A stretch of 19,564 nt of DNA from assembly GCA_945788325.1 (NCBI GenBank), contig CALZLL010000010.1, positions 1-19,564 on the forward strand, in the 5' to 3' direction. Under the pieces are notes generated by a model. That model had not been told where the DNA came from. It did not search any database and saw nothing but the letters and a program-made list of their open reading frames with translations. Within the stretch, counting starts at the first letter, position 1; each line of letters opens with the position of its first letter. A program made the translations under genes and the position numbers. Below are positions 6,300 to 15,000 of the stretch, piece after piece. This DNA is from an uncultured Clostridium sp. GTDB taxonomy: Bacteria; Bacillota_I; Bacilli_A; RF39; UBA660.

Positions 6300-7943
6300 A
6301 TGGCATATCAAACTTTATATAGAAAATATAGACCTAAAACATTTGAATTAGTATTTGGTCAAGATACAATTGTAAAAACACTAAAAAATGTTATTAAAAA
6401 TAAAAAACTTAGCCATGCATATTTATTTACTGGTCCAAGAGGTACAGGTAAGACAAGTAGTGCTAAATTATTTGCAAAAACAATAAATTGCTTAAATAAT
6501 CAGAATGGTGATGCATGTAATGAATGTGAAAATTGCAAATCTTTTAATGAAAATAATAATCCAGATATAATAGAAATAGATGCAGCATCAAATAATGGGG
6601 TTGACGAAATAAGAGAAATAAAAAACAAAGTAAATTTAGTACCATCCATGTCTAAATATAAAGTATATATAATTGATGAAGTTCATATGCTTTCAATAGG
6701 AGCGTTTAATGCACTATTAAAAACCTTAGAAGAACCACCTGAATATATAATATTTATATTAGCAACAACTGAACCTCAAAAAATACCTGCAACAATAATT
6801 TCGAGATGTCAAAGATTTGATTTTAAAAATATATCACATGATAAAATGAAAAATTGCTTGCAAAATATAATAAAAAAAGAAAATATAAAAATAGAAGAAT
6901 TAGCACTTGAAGAAATAATTAATAATTCAAATGGTGGAATGAGGGATGCGATAGGTTTGTTAGATCAAGCTGCGTCTTTCAGTGATGATATGATAACTTT
7001 AAAAGATATAGATGAATTATCAGGAAATATAAATAATGAAGAAATAAATAATATTTTTAATAATATTTTAAATAAAAATTATGAATTTCTTTTTAACAAA
7101 ATAAAAGAATATTCATCTTTAGGAAAAGATTTTTTACTAATATGTGAAAAAATGATTAATTTTGTTAGAAAAGGAATATTATTTAAAAAAAATATACATA
7201 TTAACGAAGTTTCAAAAGAAGAAAAAGAAATTTTAGATAAATTAAGTGATAGTAAATTATATATGATGATAGATTTTCTATCAGAAACGTTAATAAAAAT
7301 AAAAAATAATTATCAAAAAGAATTAACATTTGAAGTACAAATGATTCAATTAATTGATAAAATATCTTCTTTTTCTATAACAAAATCTAATGTTCCACGT
7401 GGAACATTAGATGATCATCTAGTAAAAAAAAGTTATGTTCCACGTGAAACATTAAAAAAAACAACTCAAGAAAAAAATGAAAAACTATTAGAATTGAAAA
7501 AAATAAGAATAAATAACATATTAAAAGAAGCAACAAAGCAAGACATGAAGTTTATAACTGATTTATGGACTAATATAAACGAATATTTAACAAATGATAA
7601 GTATAAAATTTCTGCAGGAATACTTATTGATGCTAAACCAGTTGCGGTTTCTAAAAAAGGAATAATAATTACTTTACCGTTGGAATCAGCTGTTAATAGA
7701 ATTGAAAACGAATATGATAATAGTAAAGAATTGTTAAAAATTATATATAACGAAGAGTATAAAATAGTATATATAACAGAAGAATATTGGAAAAAAGTTA
7801 GGCCTCACTATGTAGAAAAGAAAAAAAATGGAGATATAGAGTTTATAGATGAAAAAGAAGCTTTGCAAAAAATGAGAAAAAGTAATTTAAATAATAATTC
7901 ATATAATGAATTTAGTGAGTTAATTGAAATGGAGGAAAAATAA
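6300..7943 (+). CDS. dnaX: DNA polymerase III subunit tau (DnaX)
   Basis: DnaX is the ATPase of the clamp loader and, as tau, holds the polymerase and helicase together at the fork. The 547-residue protein begins MAYQTLYRKYRPKTF, the family N-terminus. Walker A is GPRGTGKT (45-52), zinc cysteines are C64, C73, C76 and C79, Walker B is DEVH (126-129), and the SRC arginine finger is 168-170. Collar domain III ends near residue 360 (EVQMIQLIDK), then a linker leads to the tau-specific C-terminus. The ATG at 6300 is 7 bases from AAAGGAG (6286-6292); the in-frame ATG at 6294 is too close to it. The linker (about 364-385) is encoded by two parS sites and two A8 runs, so a shorter gamma-like form is possible. 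It leads an operon with ebfC and recR, as in B. subtilis. Confidence 0.96.
   Translation: MAYQTLYRKYRPKTFELVFGQDTIVKTLKNVIKNKKLSHAYLFTGPRGTGKTSSAKLFAKTINCLNNQNGDACNECENCKSFNENNNPDIIEIDAASNNGVDEIREIKNKVNLVPSMSKYKVYIIDEVHMLSIGAFNALLKTLEEPPEYIIFILATTEPQKIPATIISRCQRFDFKNISHDKMKNCLQNIIKKENIKIEELALEEIINNSNGGMRDAIGLLDQAASFSDDMITLKDIDELSGNINNEEINNIFNNILNKNYEFLFNKIKEYSSLGKDFLLICEKMINFVRKGILFKKNIHINEVSKEEKEILDKLSDSKLYMMIDFLSETLIKIKNNYQKELTFEVQMIQLIDKISSFSITKSNVPRGTLDDHLVKKSYVPRETLKKTTQEKNEKLLELKKIRINNILKEATKQDMKFITDLWTNINEYLTNDKYKISAGILIDAKPVAVSKKGIIITLPLESAVNRIENEYDNSKELLKIIYNEEYKIVYITEEYWKKVRPHYVEKKKNGDIEFIDEKEALQKMRKSNLNNNSYNEFSELIEMEEK
7391..7406. other. parS site 6, inside dnaX
   Basis: TGTTCCACGTGGAACA is the core of a perfect 28-bp palindrome (7385-7412) within the dnaX coding sequence. 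In frame it encodes part of NVPRGTL (residues 364-370). It pairs with site 7, start to start 45 bp. Confidence 0.9.
7436..7451. other. parS site 7, inside dnaX
   Basis: TGTTCCACGTGAAACA is identical to the classical parS sequence. It lies in the dnaX frame and encodes part of YVPRETL (residues 379-385). It is flanked by A8 runs at 7424-7431 and 7454-7461. Confidence 0.93.
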
Positions 7944-7944
7944 A

Positions 7945-8241
7945 ATGAATTTACAAGCTTTAATGAAACAAGCACAATCAATGCAAAAAAATATAATGGA
8001 TTCAAAAGCAAAAATAGAAGCTATGGATTTTACTGGAGAATCGGAATTGGTAACTGTTATTATGAATGGAAAAAAAGAGGTTAAATCAGTAAAAATAAAA
8101 GCTGAAGAATTAGAAAAAGATGATATTGAAATATTGGAAGATATGATTACACTTGCGGTTAATGATGCTATTAATAAAATAAATAAAGAAATAAATCAAA
8201 AAATGGGAAGCCAAGCAGGTAACTTAAGTAGCTTTTTATAA
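7945..8241 (+). CDS. ebfC: YbaB/EbfC family nucleoid-associated protein
   Basis: This is a small DNA-binding protein of the YbaB/EbfC (YaaK) family, which forms dimers and is nearly always encoded between dnaX and recR. The 98-residue product begins NLQALMKQAQSMQKNI, the typical N-terminal helix, and has the central VTVIMNGKKEVKSVKIK strand region and a C-terminal helix with NDAINKINKEINQKMG. The ATG at 7945 is preceded by GGAGG (7931-7935); the in-frame ATG at 7924 lies within dnaX, upstream of that ribosome site, and would add seven residues unlike the family. It is translationally close-coupled to dnaX, with 1 base between stop and start. Its precise cellular role is not settled in Firmicutes. 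Confidence 0.92.
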   Translation: MNLQALMKQAQSMQKNIMDSKAKIEAMDFTGESELVTVIMNGKKEVKSVKIKAEELEKDDIEILEDMITLAVNDAINKINKEINQKMGSQAGNLSSFL

Positions 8242-8253
8242 TAGGTGTTAGTA

Positions 8254-8853
8254 ATGAATTATCCACAGCATTTTCAAAATTTAATAGATTGTTTTAAATT
8301 ATTGCCTGGTGTTGGAAATAAAACAGCAGAAAGATATGCTTTTGCGTTACTTAATTTGGAACAAGACTCAATTAAACAAATTTCTGATACAATTTTAAAT
8401 ATAAAAAATAAAATAACTACTTGTTCTAAATGTGGTTGTTTAACTGATACAAACAAATGTTTGATATGTGATGATGAAAGTAGAAAAAAAGATATACTGT
8501 GTGTTGTTGAAAATCAAAAAAATGTTTTTATTTTTGAAAAACTTGGGGTATTTAAGGTAAAATATCATGTTTTGGGTGGATTAATATCCCCAATTGAAGG
8601 AATTAATCCTGAAGATTTATCAATTGATAAATTAATTAACAGAATAAAAAAAGAAAATATTAAAGAAGTTATTTTAGCGCTTAATCCAGGAATAGAAGGA
8701 AATACAACGTCATTATACATAACAAAATTACTTGAAAATTCAGATGTTAAAATAACTCAAATAGCGCAAGGGGTTCCAATAGGCACAGATATGGAATATC
8801 TTGATACTTTAACTTTAGAAATGGCATTTGAAAATAGAAATCGGGTATCATAA
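8254..8853 (+). CDS. recR: Recombination mediator RecR
   Basis: RecR forms a ring-shaped clamp and works with RecO and RecF to load RecA on single-stranded DNA gaps. The 199-residue length matches the family. It has a helix-hairpin-helix (LPGVGNKTAERYAF, 17-30), a four-cysteine zinc finger (C57, C60, C69, C72) and a Toprim domain starting ILCVVE (E86), with YHVLGGLISPIEG and LALNPGIEGNTTSLYI. The ATG at 8254 is preferred because AGGTG (8243-8247) is 6 bases upstream and MNYPQHFQNLID aligns with known RecR N-termini; the GTG at 8245 overlaps that ribosome site. The TTATCCACA at 8259-8267, a DnaA-box match, falls in its first codons. Confidence 0.94.
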   Translation: MNYPQHFQNLIDCFKLLPGVGNKTAERYAFALLNLEQDSIKQISDTILNIKNKITTCSKCGCLTDTNKCLICDDESRKKDILCVVENQKNVFIFEKLGVFKVKYHVLGGLISPIEGINPEDLSIDKLINRIKKENIKEVILALNPGIEGNTTSLYITKLLENSDVKITQIAQGVPIGTDMEYLDTLTLEMAFENRNRVS

Positions 8854-8876
8854 TTACATGTATTTATACATATTTT
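8848..8876 (+). promoter_or_regulatory. Possible sigma-E (sporulation) promoter for bofA
   Basis: TCATAAT (8848-8854) resembles the sigma-E -35 TCATATT. CATATTTT (8869-8876), 14 bases further, resembles the -10 CATACAAT. It spans the recR stop codon. Transcription would start about 12 bases before the bofA ATG, a very short leader. BofA is sigma-E dependent in B. subtilis, which fits, but the -10 match is partial. Confidence 0.35.
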
Positions 8877-8893
8877 CTACTAGAGGTGAAAAT

Positions 8894-9082
8894 ATGTTTG
8901 GATTTGTGTTAAAAGTTATAAAAAAAATAATAATAGGAATGATTTTACTATTTGGTTATAATACGTTTTTGTCATCATTAAACCTTATGATTCCAATAAA
9001 TGTTATAACCATAATCATTGCAAGTTTATTCGATTTTCCTGGTATAATTGGCCTTGCTATATTTTTACTTTTAAATTATTAA
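8894..9082 (+). CDS. bofA: BofA-like pro-sigma-K processing inhibitor
   Basis: BofA is a mother-cell membrane protein that, with SpoIVFA, holds the SpoIVFB protease inactive until the forespore signals release of sigma-K. The 62-residue product has two hydrophobic segments (about residues 4-25 and 35-60). The C-terminal stretch IPINVITIIIASLFDFPGIIG matches the family pattern of an Asn-x-x-Thr segment followed by a Pro-Gly turn. It is shorter than B. subtilis BofA (about 87), lacking one N-terminal hydrophobic part. The ATG at 8894 follows AGAGGTGA (8882-8889); a longer frame from 8828 runs within recR and has no ribosome site. It lies between recR and holB, as bofA follows recR in B. subtilis. 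Identity rests on a short motif plus synteny. Confidence 0.72.
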   Translation: MFGFVLKVIKKIIIGMILLFGYNTFLSSLNLMIPINVITIIIASLFDFPGIIGLAIFLLLNY

Positions 9083-9095
9083 TGGGGTGGTAGTA

Positions 9096-10016
9096 ATGGA
9101 TGAAATACAAATTAAAAATCAACCAATATTAAACAAAATTTTAAATAATATAAACAATAAAGGTAATAATGTTCAAGCTTATATATTATCAGGAAATGAT
9201 AAAGAAAACCTAATTAATTATGCCATTTTGTTTAGTAAAGTTTTAATTTGTCCTCATAAGTATAAAAAAGGTTGTAGTGAGTGTAACATATGTAATAGAA
9301 TAGATAAAGAAAATTATGCTGAATTAAAAATAATAAATCCAGTAAATAAAATTATAAAAAAAGAAGCGATTCTTGAACTAAAAAATGAATTTAAAACAAA
9401 AAGTATAGAAGGTAAAAATGAAGTATATATAATAAATGATGCTGAAACTTTAAATGGTGCAGCGTCTAATACTATTTTAAAATTTTTAGAAGAACCGGAT
9501 AGTAATATAGTGGCTATCTTCACTACCACAAATTTAGATTCTGTAATAAAAACTATAGTTTCTAGATGTCAAGTTATAAAAATTAATAATTTTCAAAAAA
9601 AATCAGGCATTGATTTTATTAAAAATCTTACGAATTTTGATGAAGAAACAATATATAAAGTAATAGACTTTGTAAAAATAATAGAAAAATCTTCGGAAGA
9701 TGCAATAATTGATGCAAAAAATTTATTTTTTAATTATTTCAATACAAAAGAGTTATTAATAAATGCTTTTAATGTTATTTTATTATATTATAAGGATATG
9801 CTTAATTATAAAATTAAAAATAAATGTATTTATTATGAGGCAAATGATATTAAATCCCTTGCAAATATACAAAATGATAATTTAATTTCTAAAAAAATAT
9901 CATTTATCTTGGAAAATATTGCAAAACTAGAGTACAATGTTAATATATTGTTATTTATTGATAATTTTATTATTGGAATAGGAGAAATGAAAGATGGTAA
10001 AAGTAATAGGGATTAG
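9096..10016 (+). CDS. holB: DNA polymerase III subunit delta prime
   Basis: HolB is the stator of the clamp-loader pentamer, working with DnaX and delta. The 306-residue protein has a RuvB/AAA-like fold with no functional Walker A (LSGNDKENL in its place), as expected. It has zinc-type cysteines C52, C60, C63 and C66, a degenerate Walker B (YIINDAETL), the helix-rich NTILKFLEEP, and SRC at 156-158, the arginine finger that acts on the neighbouring DnaX ATP. The ATG at 9096 follows GGGGTGG (9084-9090) by 5 bases; the GTG at 9087 lies inside the ribosome site. Its 3' end overlaps ricT by 23 bases, indicating co-translation. Placement between bofA and ricT parallels B. subtilis holB-yaaT. Confidence 0.92.
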   Translation: MDEIQIKNQPILNKILNNINNKGNNVQAYILSGNDKENLINYAILFSKVLICPHKYKKGCSECNICNRIDKENYAELKIINPVNKIIKKEAILELKNEFKTKSIEGKNEVYIINDAETLNGAASNTILKFLEEPDSNIVAIFTTTNLDSVIKTIVSRCQVIKINNFQKKSGIDFIKNLTNFDEETIYKVIDFVKIIEKSSEDAIIDAKNLFFNYFNTKELLINAFNVILLYYKDMLNYKIKNKCIYYEANDIKSLANIQNDNLISKKISFILENIAKLEYNVNILLFIDNFIIGIGEMKDGKSNRD

Positions 10017-10794
10017 TTTTTTTAACGCGAATAGATTGTATTATTTTTCGCCAGGTACGACAAATGTAAAAATTGATGATTATGTAATAGTTGAAACAGA
10101 GCGAGGATTACAATTCGGAAAAGCATTAACAGATGTTTTGGACATGCCTAAAGAAAAGGTTTTTTTGCCTTTAAAAGATGTTATAAGGGTAGCAACTAAC
10201 GAAGATAAGAAAATTAATGATAAGAATATTAAAGATGCACAAAAAGCTTTAGATTATGCTAAAAATTTAGTAATTAAAGAAGATTTAGATATGAAATTAT
10301 TTGAAGCATCTTATACTTTTGATAGAAAAAAACTTATTTTTAAATTTATAGCAGATGAACGTGTGGATTTTAGAGAACTTGCTAAAATGTTGGCGTCTAA
10401 ATATAAAACACGTATAGAATTAAGACAAATAGGTGTAAGAGACAAGGCAAAAGACATCGGAGGTTTAGGACCATGCGGCAGACCGCTATGTTGTTCAGAA
10501 TTTCTAACTAATTTTAATAGTGTTTCTATAAATATGGCCAAGAATCAGGGAATTGCCTTAAATCCTACTAAAATAAATGGTTCTTGTGGTAGGCTTTTAT
10601 GTTGTTTAGGATACGAAGATGATACATATACTGAATATAAAAAGAAATATCCTAAAATAGGCGAGTATGTCACTATTGACGATAAAAAAGGAAGAGTATC
10701 TGAATTAAATGTATTAAGTGGAAATTATAAAGTAAAAATATCTGATTCTGAAGAAATAGTTGTAATGGTAGATAAAGATGGAAGTAATAAATGA
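9994..10794 (+). CDS. ricT: PSP1-domain protein RicT (YaaT)
   Basis: RicT belongs to the RicT-RicA-RicF (YaaT-YmcA-YlbF) complex, which in B. subtilis carries iron-sulfur clusters, promotes RNase Y processing of operon mRNAs, and affects competence, biofilm formation and sporulation. The 266-residue protein has the PSP1 domain over most of its length. Six cysteines occur in two matching blocks, GPCGRPLCC (C161, C166, C167) and SCGRLLCC (C198, C203, C204), the candidate cluster ligands. The ATG at 9994 has GGAGA (9981-9985) upstream, inside the end of holB. The stop overlaps the next gene by 17 bases. The partner genes ricA and ricF are not in this window. Confidence 0.92.
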   Translation: MVKVIGISFFNANRLYYFSPGTTNVKIDDYVIVETERGLQFGKALTDVLDMPKEKVFLPLKDVIRVATNEDKKINDKNIKDAQKALDYAKNLVIKEDLDMKLFEASYTFDRKKLIFKFIADERVDFRELAKMLASKYKTRIELRQIGVRDKAKDIGGLGPCGRPLCCSEFLTNFNSVSINMAKNQGIALNPTKINGSCGRLLCCLGYEDDTYTEYKKKYPKIGEYVTIDDKKGRVSELNVLSGNYKVKISDSEEIVVMVDKDGSNK

Positions 10795-11506
10795 TTTATT
10801 AAATTATAATGGATTAAAAATAGTACAAAATTCAGATTGGTTTAGTTTTTCATTAGATTCGGTTTTATTATCAAACTTTGTTAAGGTTAATAACAAACAA
10901 AAAATAATAGATTTTTGTACAGGAAATGCTGTAATTCCATTGTTTTTAAGTACTAAATCCAAGTCAAAAATATTAGGTGTTGAGCTTCAGAAGGAAGTTT
11001 ATAATTTGGCTGTTAAAAGTGTTAATATAAATAAATTAGAAGATCAAATTGAAATAATAAATGAAGATGTTAAAAATTTAAAAAAAATTTATGAAACTGA
11101 TTCTTTTGATCTTATAACTTGTAATCCACCATATTTTAAACTAAACGACACAAGCAATATAAACGATAATGATGTAAAAGCAAAAGCAAGACATGAGATT
11201 AGTCTTGGATTAGATGATATTTTTAATTGCGCTAAAAAAATACTTAAAAATAATGGTAAAATAGCTTTAGTACATCGCACCGATAGACTTATTGATATAA
11301 TTATGTCAATGAAAGCTAATAATATTGAGCCAAAAAGGATACAGTTTATTTATCCGTTTAAGAATGCTGAATCTAACATGGTGTTAATAGAGGGCACTAA
11401 AAATGGTCGTACAGGATTAAAAGTAGAACAAAACATAATTGTGCATAACAGTGATGGTACATATACAAATTATATTAATGCCATATTTAATGGAGGTAGC
11501 AAATGA
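10778..11506 (+). CDS. tRNA1(Val) (adenine37-N6)-methyltransferase-like protein (TrmN6/YabB)
   Basis: This is an S-adenosylmethionine-dependent methyltransferase of the TrmN6/YabB family; the E. coli member methylates N6 of A37 in tRNA-Val. The 242-residue protein has the SAM-binding motif DFCTGNAVIP (45-54), the acidic binding residue in GVELQ (68-71), and the catalytic adenine-methylase motif NPPY (116-119), followed by KARHEISLGLDDIF, a family hallmark. The start at 10778 lies inside the ricT end with a poor ribosome site, which suggests translational coupling. In B. subtilis yabB also lies downstream of yaaT, with yabA between; yabA is absent here. The exact tRNA target is inferred from the family. 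Confidence 0.85.
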   Translation: MEVINDLLNYNGLKIVQNSDWFSFSLDSVLLSNFVKVNNKQKIIDFCTGNAVIPLFLSTKSKSKILGVELQKEVYNLAVKSVNINKLEDQIEIINEDVKNLKKIYETDSFDLITCNPPYFKLNDTSNINDNDVKAKARHEISLGLDDIFNCAKKILKNNGKIALVHRTDRLIDIIMSMKANNIEPKRIQFIYPFKNAESNMVLIEGTKNGRTGLKVEQNIIVHNSDGTYTNYINAIFNGGSK

Positions 11507-12078
11507 AAATAAAATTAGTAGTTGGATTAGGCAATCCTGGTAAAGAGTATAAATACACAAGACATAATATGGGATTTATGGTTTTAGATGAGATAGCTAA
11601 AAGATTAGAAATATATAAATGGAAACAAAGAGATGGAGCATTATACTTTGATACGCATCTTGATATGTCACGTGTTATTTTCATAAAACCTCAAAATTAT
11701 ATTAATTTATCTGGTGATGTAATGATTAAATTTGTTAAATACTTAAATATAAAAACAGAAGATATATTAGTTATTAGTGATGATTTAGATTTACCTCTTG
11801 GAAGTATAAAAATAAAAGAAAAGGGATCCTCTGGTGGTCATAATGGATTAAAAAATATAGAATCTCAATTAGGTACTAATGAATATAAACGAATAAAAAT
11901 AGGTATATCTAATAATAAGCAGATGGATACCAAAGATTATGTTTTAGAAAAATTAAGTATAAAAGAAAGAAATAATTTGAAACCTGCTATTGAAAAGGCT
12001 GCTGATGCGGTTTTAGATTATTTTCATACACCATTTCAAGAATTAATGAGTAAATATAACGTTAAAATAAAAAAATAG
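11503..12078 (+). CDS. pth: Peptidyl-tRNA hydrolase
   Basis: Pth cleaves peptidyl-tRNA that drops off the ribosome, recycling tRNA. The 191-residue protein has GLGNPGKEYKYTRHNMGF (residues 8-25) with catalytic H21 and N11, KPQNYINLSG with N68, DDLDLPLG with D94 beside the catalytic histidine, and GSSGGHNGLKNI with H113 and N114. All the usual active-site positions are present. The ATG overlaps the upstream stop in an ATGA junction, with GGAGGT at 11492-11497. In B. subtilis pth (spoVC) precedes mfd and spoVT with one small gene between; here mfd follows after 15 bases, so the transcript probably continues through to mfd. Confidence 0.96.
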   Translation: MKIKLVVGLGNPGKEYKYTRHNMGFMVLDEIAKRLEIYKWKQRDGALYFDTHLDMSRVIFIKPQNYINLSGDVMIKFVKYLNIKTEDILVISDDLDLPLGSIKIKEKGSSGGHNGLKNIESQLGTNEYKRIKIGISNNKQMDTKDYVLEKLSIKERNNLKPAIEKAADAVLDYFHTPFQELMSKYNVKIKK

Positions 12079-12093
12079 AAATATGGTGATAAA

Positions 12094-15000
12094 GTGTTAG
12101 AAGATATATTTGAATTTAAAATTTTAAATTCTAATAAACCTGTTGAAGTTATAGGTTTAAATAAAAAGGTCCAAGCATTTTATGTTTGGAATCTTTTTCG
12201 TGCTTCAAATAAAAATATTCTATTAATTGCAAATACTTTGTACGAAGCTAATTTAATATATAAATCATTTAAATATTCTCAGTATGATGATGTTTTGTTA
12301 TTTCCTATGGATGATTTTTTAATGAGTGAAGCCGTTGCAACATCACCTGATTTAATGGCTAAAAGAATAGAAACATTAAATGAATTAACTTTATCTAATA
12401 AAAAGAGAATAATTATTACAAACTTAATGGGATATTTAAGATTTTTGCCTAGTAAAAAGCTGTGGACAAGCTTAAAATTAGATTTATCCATTGGTACGAT
12501 ATACAAAAAAAGCGAATTAGAAGACAAATTAAATATACTTGGGTACAAAAAAGAAAGCCTTGTAACAAAGACAGGCGAATATGCAACTCGTGGATACATA
12601 TTAGATATTTTTCCTTTTTCAGTTGATAATCCAATAAGGATAGAGTTTTTTGATGATGAAATAGATAATATAAGAGAGTTTGATCCAGTAACACAATTAT
12701 CAATAACAACAATGGATAAGATATCTATTTTACCATTTACTGAGTTTATTAATGAAAAACAAATTAATGATGTACCACAAAGGCAAAGTTTATTACCAAG
12801 AGTTGTTAATGATTTGTCATCAATAGCTGAATATATTGATGATGCAATAACCATTTATTCAGATTTAAGTGCCATAAATATTTCATATAAAAATATAATT
12901 GAACAAGCATTAGAATTTAAGGAAACAGATAACTTTAATGTTACTAAGTACATGCATGATTTAAATGAATTAATAAGTGATACTTATATAAATATATTGT
13001 CTGTTGATAATTATGATACTACTAATAAAAGAGTTTTAGAAAAATATACATCATCAGATATAGAGCAATTTAATGGTGATTATTCTAGGATTAATCATTT
13101 TATTAAAAATATGTTTAATTTGAATAAAAAGGTAATAGTTTATCTAGATAATAATAAAATTGCTACAGATTTTATAAATAATATTTCTTTTTCTTCAGTA
13201 ATTACAAATAAAAATGAAATAAATGACTCTATAGTTAACGTTATAATTGATAAAATTCCAAATGGTTTTATATTAAATGATTATGTAATTTTATCTTCGA
13301 ATGAATTATACAAAATAAATAATGCACCAAAATACAGAAGTAAATATAGATATGGTTCAAAAATAAAGGATATAAGTAAACTTAATGTAGGTGATTATGT
13401 AGTTCATTTATCACATGGGATAGGAAGATATTTAGGAATAGTAACGTTAACTACAAGGGGGATGAAAAAAGACTATTTAAACATACAATATAGTGGTAAT
13501 GATAAATTGTATGTACCAGTTGAGAAAATAGAATTTATAAGTAAATATTCATCGAATGAAGGTGCAAAACCAAGATTAAATAAACTAAGTGGTACAGAAT
13601 GGGCAAAACAAAAAGCAAGGGTTAAAGGTAAGGTAAAAGATATTGCTAAAGAATTACTTGAAACTTCTGCTAAAAGAAAATTAATGCCTGGTTTTGCATT
13701 TTTTCCTGATGATGAAGATCAGTATGCTTTTGAGAAGATGTTTCCTTATGAAGAAACTAGTGATCAAATCAAAGCAATTAGAGAAATAAAAGAAGACATG
13801 GAACAACCTCATCCAATGGATAGATTATTATGCGGGGATGTTGGTTATGGAAAAACAGAAGTTGCTTTTAGAGCGGCATTTAAGGCTATAAAATCAGGTA
13901 AACAAGTGGCTTTGCTATGCCCAACAACTATTTTATCAAGACAGCATTATGAAAATGCTATTGTAAGATTTACAGGATTTGGCATTAATATAGCAGTTTT
14001 AAATAGGTTTGTAACCCCAAAACAAAAGAAGTTAACTTTAGAAGATTTGGCAAGTGGAAAAATAGATTTAATAATAGGTACTCATCGTTTATTAAGTAAT
14101 GATGTAAAATATAAAGATTTAGGTCTTTTAATCGTCGATGAAGAACAAAGATTTGGTGTTACGCATAAAGAAAAAATAAAAAAATATAAAGAAAACATCG
14201 ATATTTTAACTTTATCCGCAACTCCTATTCCAAGAACGTTACAAATGTCTCTTACTAAAGTTAGGGGATTATCATTAATAGAAACACCTCCAGCATTTAG
14301 ATATCCTATACAAACTTATGTTTTAAGGGAAAATGATCAAGTGATAAAGGATGCAATATATAAAGAATTATCTAGAAATGGACAAGTCTTTGTATTATAT
14401 AATAACGTATCTAAAATCGATGATCAGGTTGTTAGAATAAAAAAACTTGTTCCAGAATCAAATGTAACTTATATTCATGGACAAATGAATAAAGAACAGA
14501 TAGAAAAGACGATGGAGGATTTTGTTTCTGAAAAATATAATGTTTTAGTATGTACTACCATAATAGAAACAGGTATTGATATAGAAAATGCAAATACTTT
14601 AATTGTTCTAAATGCTGATTATTTTGGATTAAGTCAGTTATATCAAATAAGAGGAAGAATAGGTCGTGGTAAAAATATAGCTTATGCATACTTAATGTAT
14701 GAAAAAAATAAAGAATTAAATGATATTGCGGTTAAAAGACTTGATGCTATAAAAGAATTTACCGAATTAGGTAGCGGTTATGCTCTAGCTGTTAGAGATC
14801 TTGCAATTCGTGGAGCGGGCGATATTTTAGGTTCGGAACAATCAGGTTTTATAGATGCTATAGGTTATGATATGTATTTAAAAATATTAAATGAGGAAGT
14901 AGAAAGATTAAAAAATAATAATTATACCGAAGCAACTGAAGAACCAGTTGATGAAAAACCTTTTATTCAAGTTGCAACTCATATAAGTGATGAATATGTA

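Noticed and set aside
7408..7421. 14-bp palindrome TAGATGATCATCTA next to parS site 6
   Set aside because: It is in dnaX coding sequence and overlaps the parS 6 flank; no known binding motif was recognised, so it is only noted as a competing RNA fold.
8259..8267. Perfect DnaA-box match TTATCCACA at the start of recR
   Set aside because: It is a single box, explained by the Tyr-Pro-Gln codons conserved in RecR N-termini, and no cluster of boxes or AT-rich unwinding region accompanies it. A one-mismatch copy near 15910 is also isolated.
11670..11677. CACGTG core within pth that could be an eighth parS
   Set aside because: Flanks read TGTCACGTGTTA and do not fit TGTTYCACGTGRAACA on either side; it encodes conserved pth sequence.
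12279..12854. Open frame of 191 codons on the minus strand
   Set aside because: It lies wholly inside mfd, lacks recognisable motifs and is low in complexity, as expected for an antisense frame in AT-rich coding sequence.
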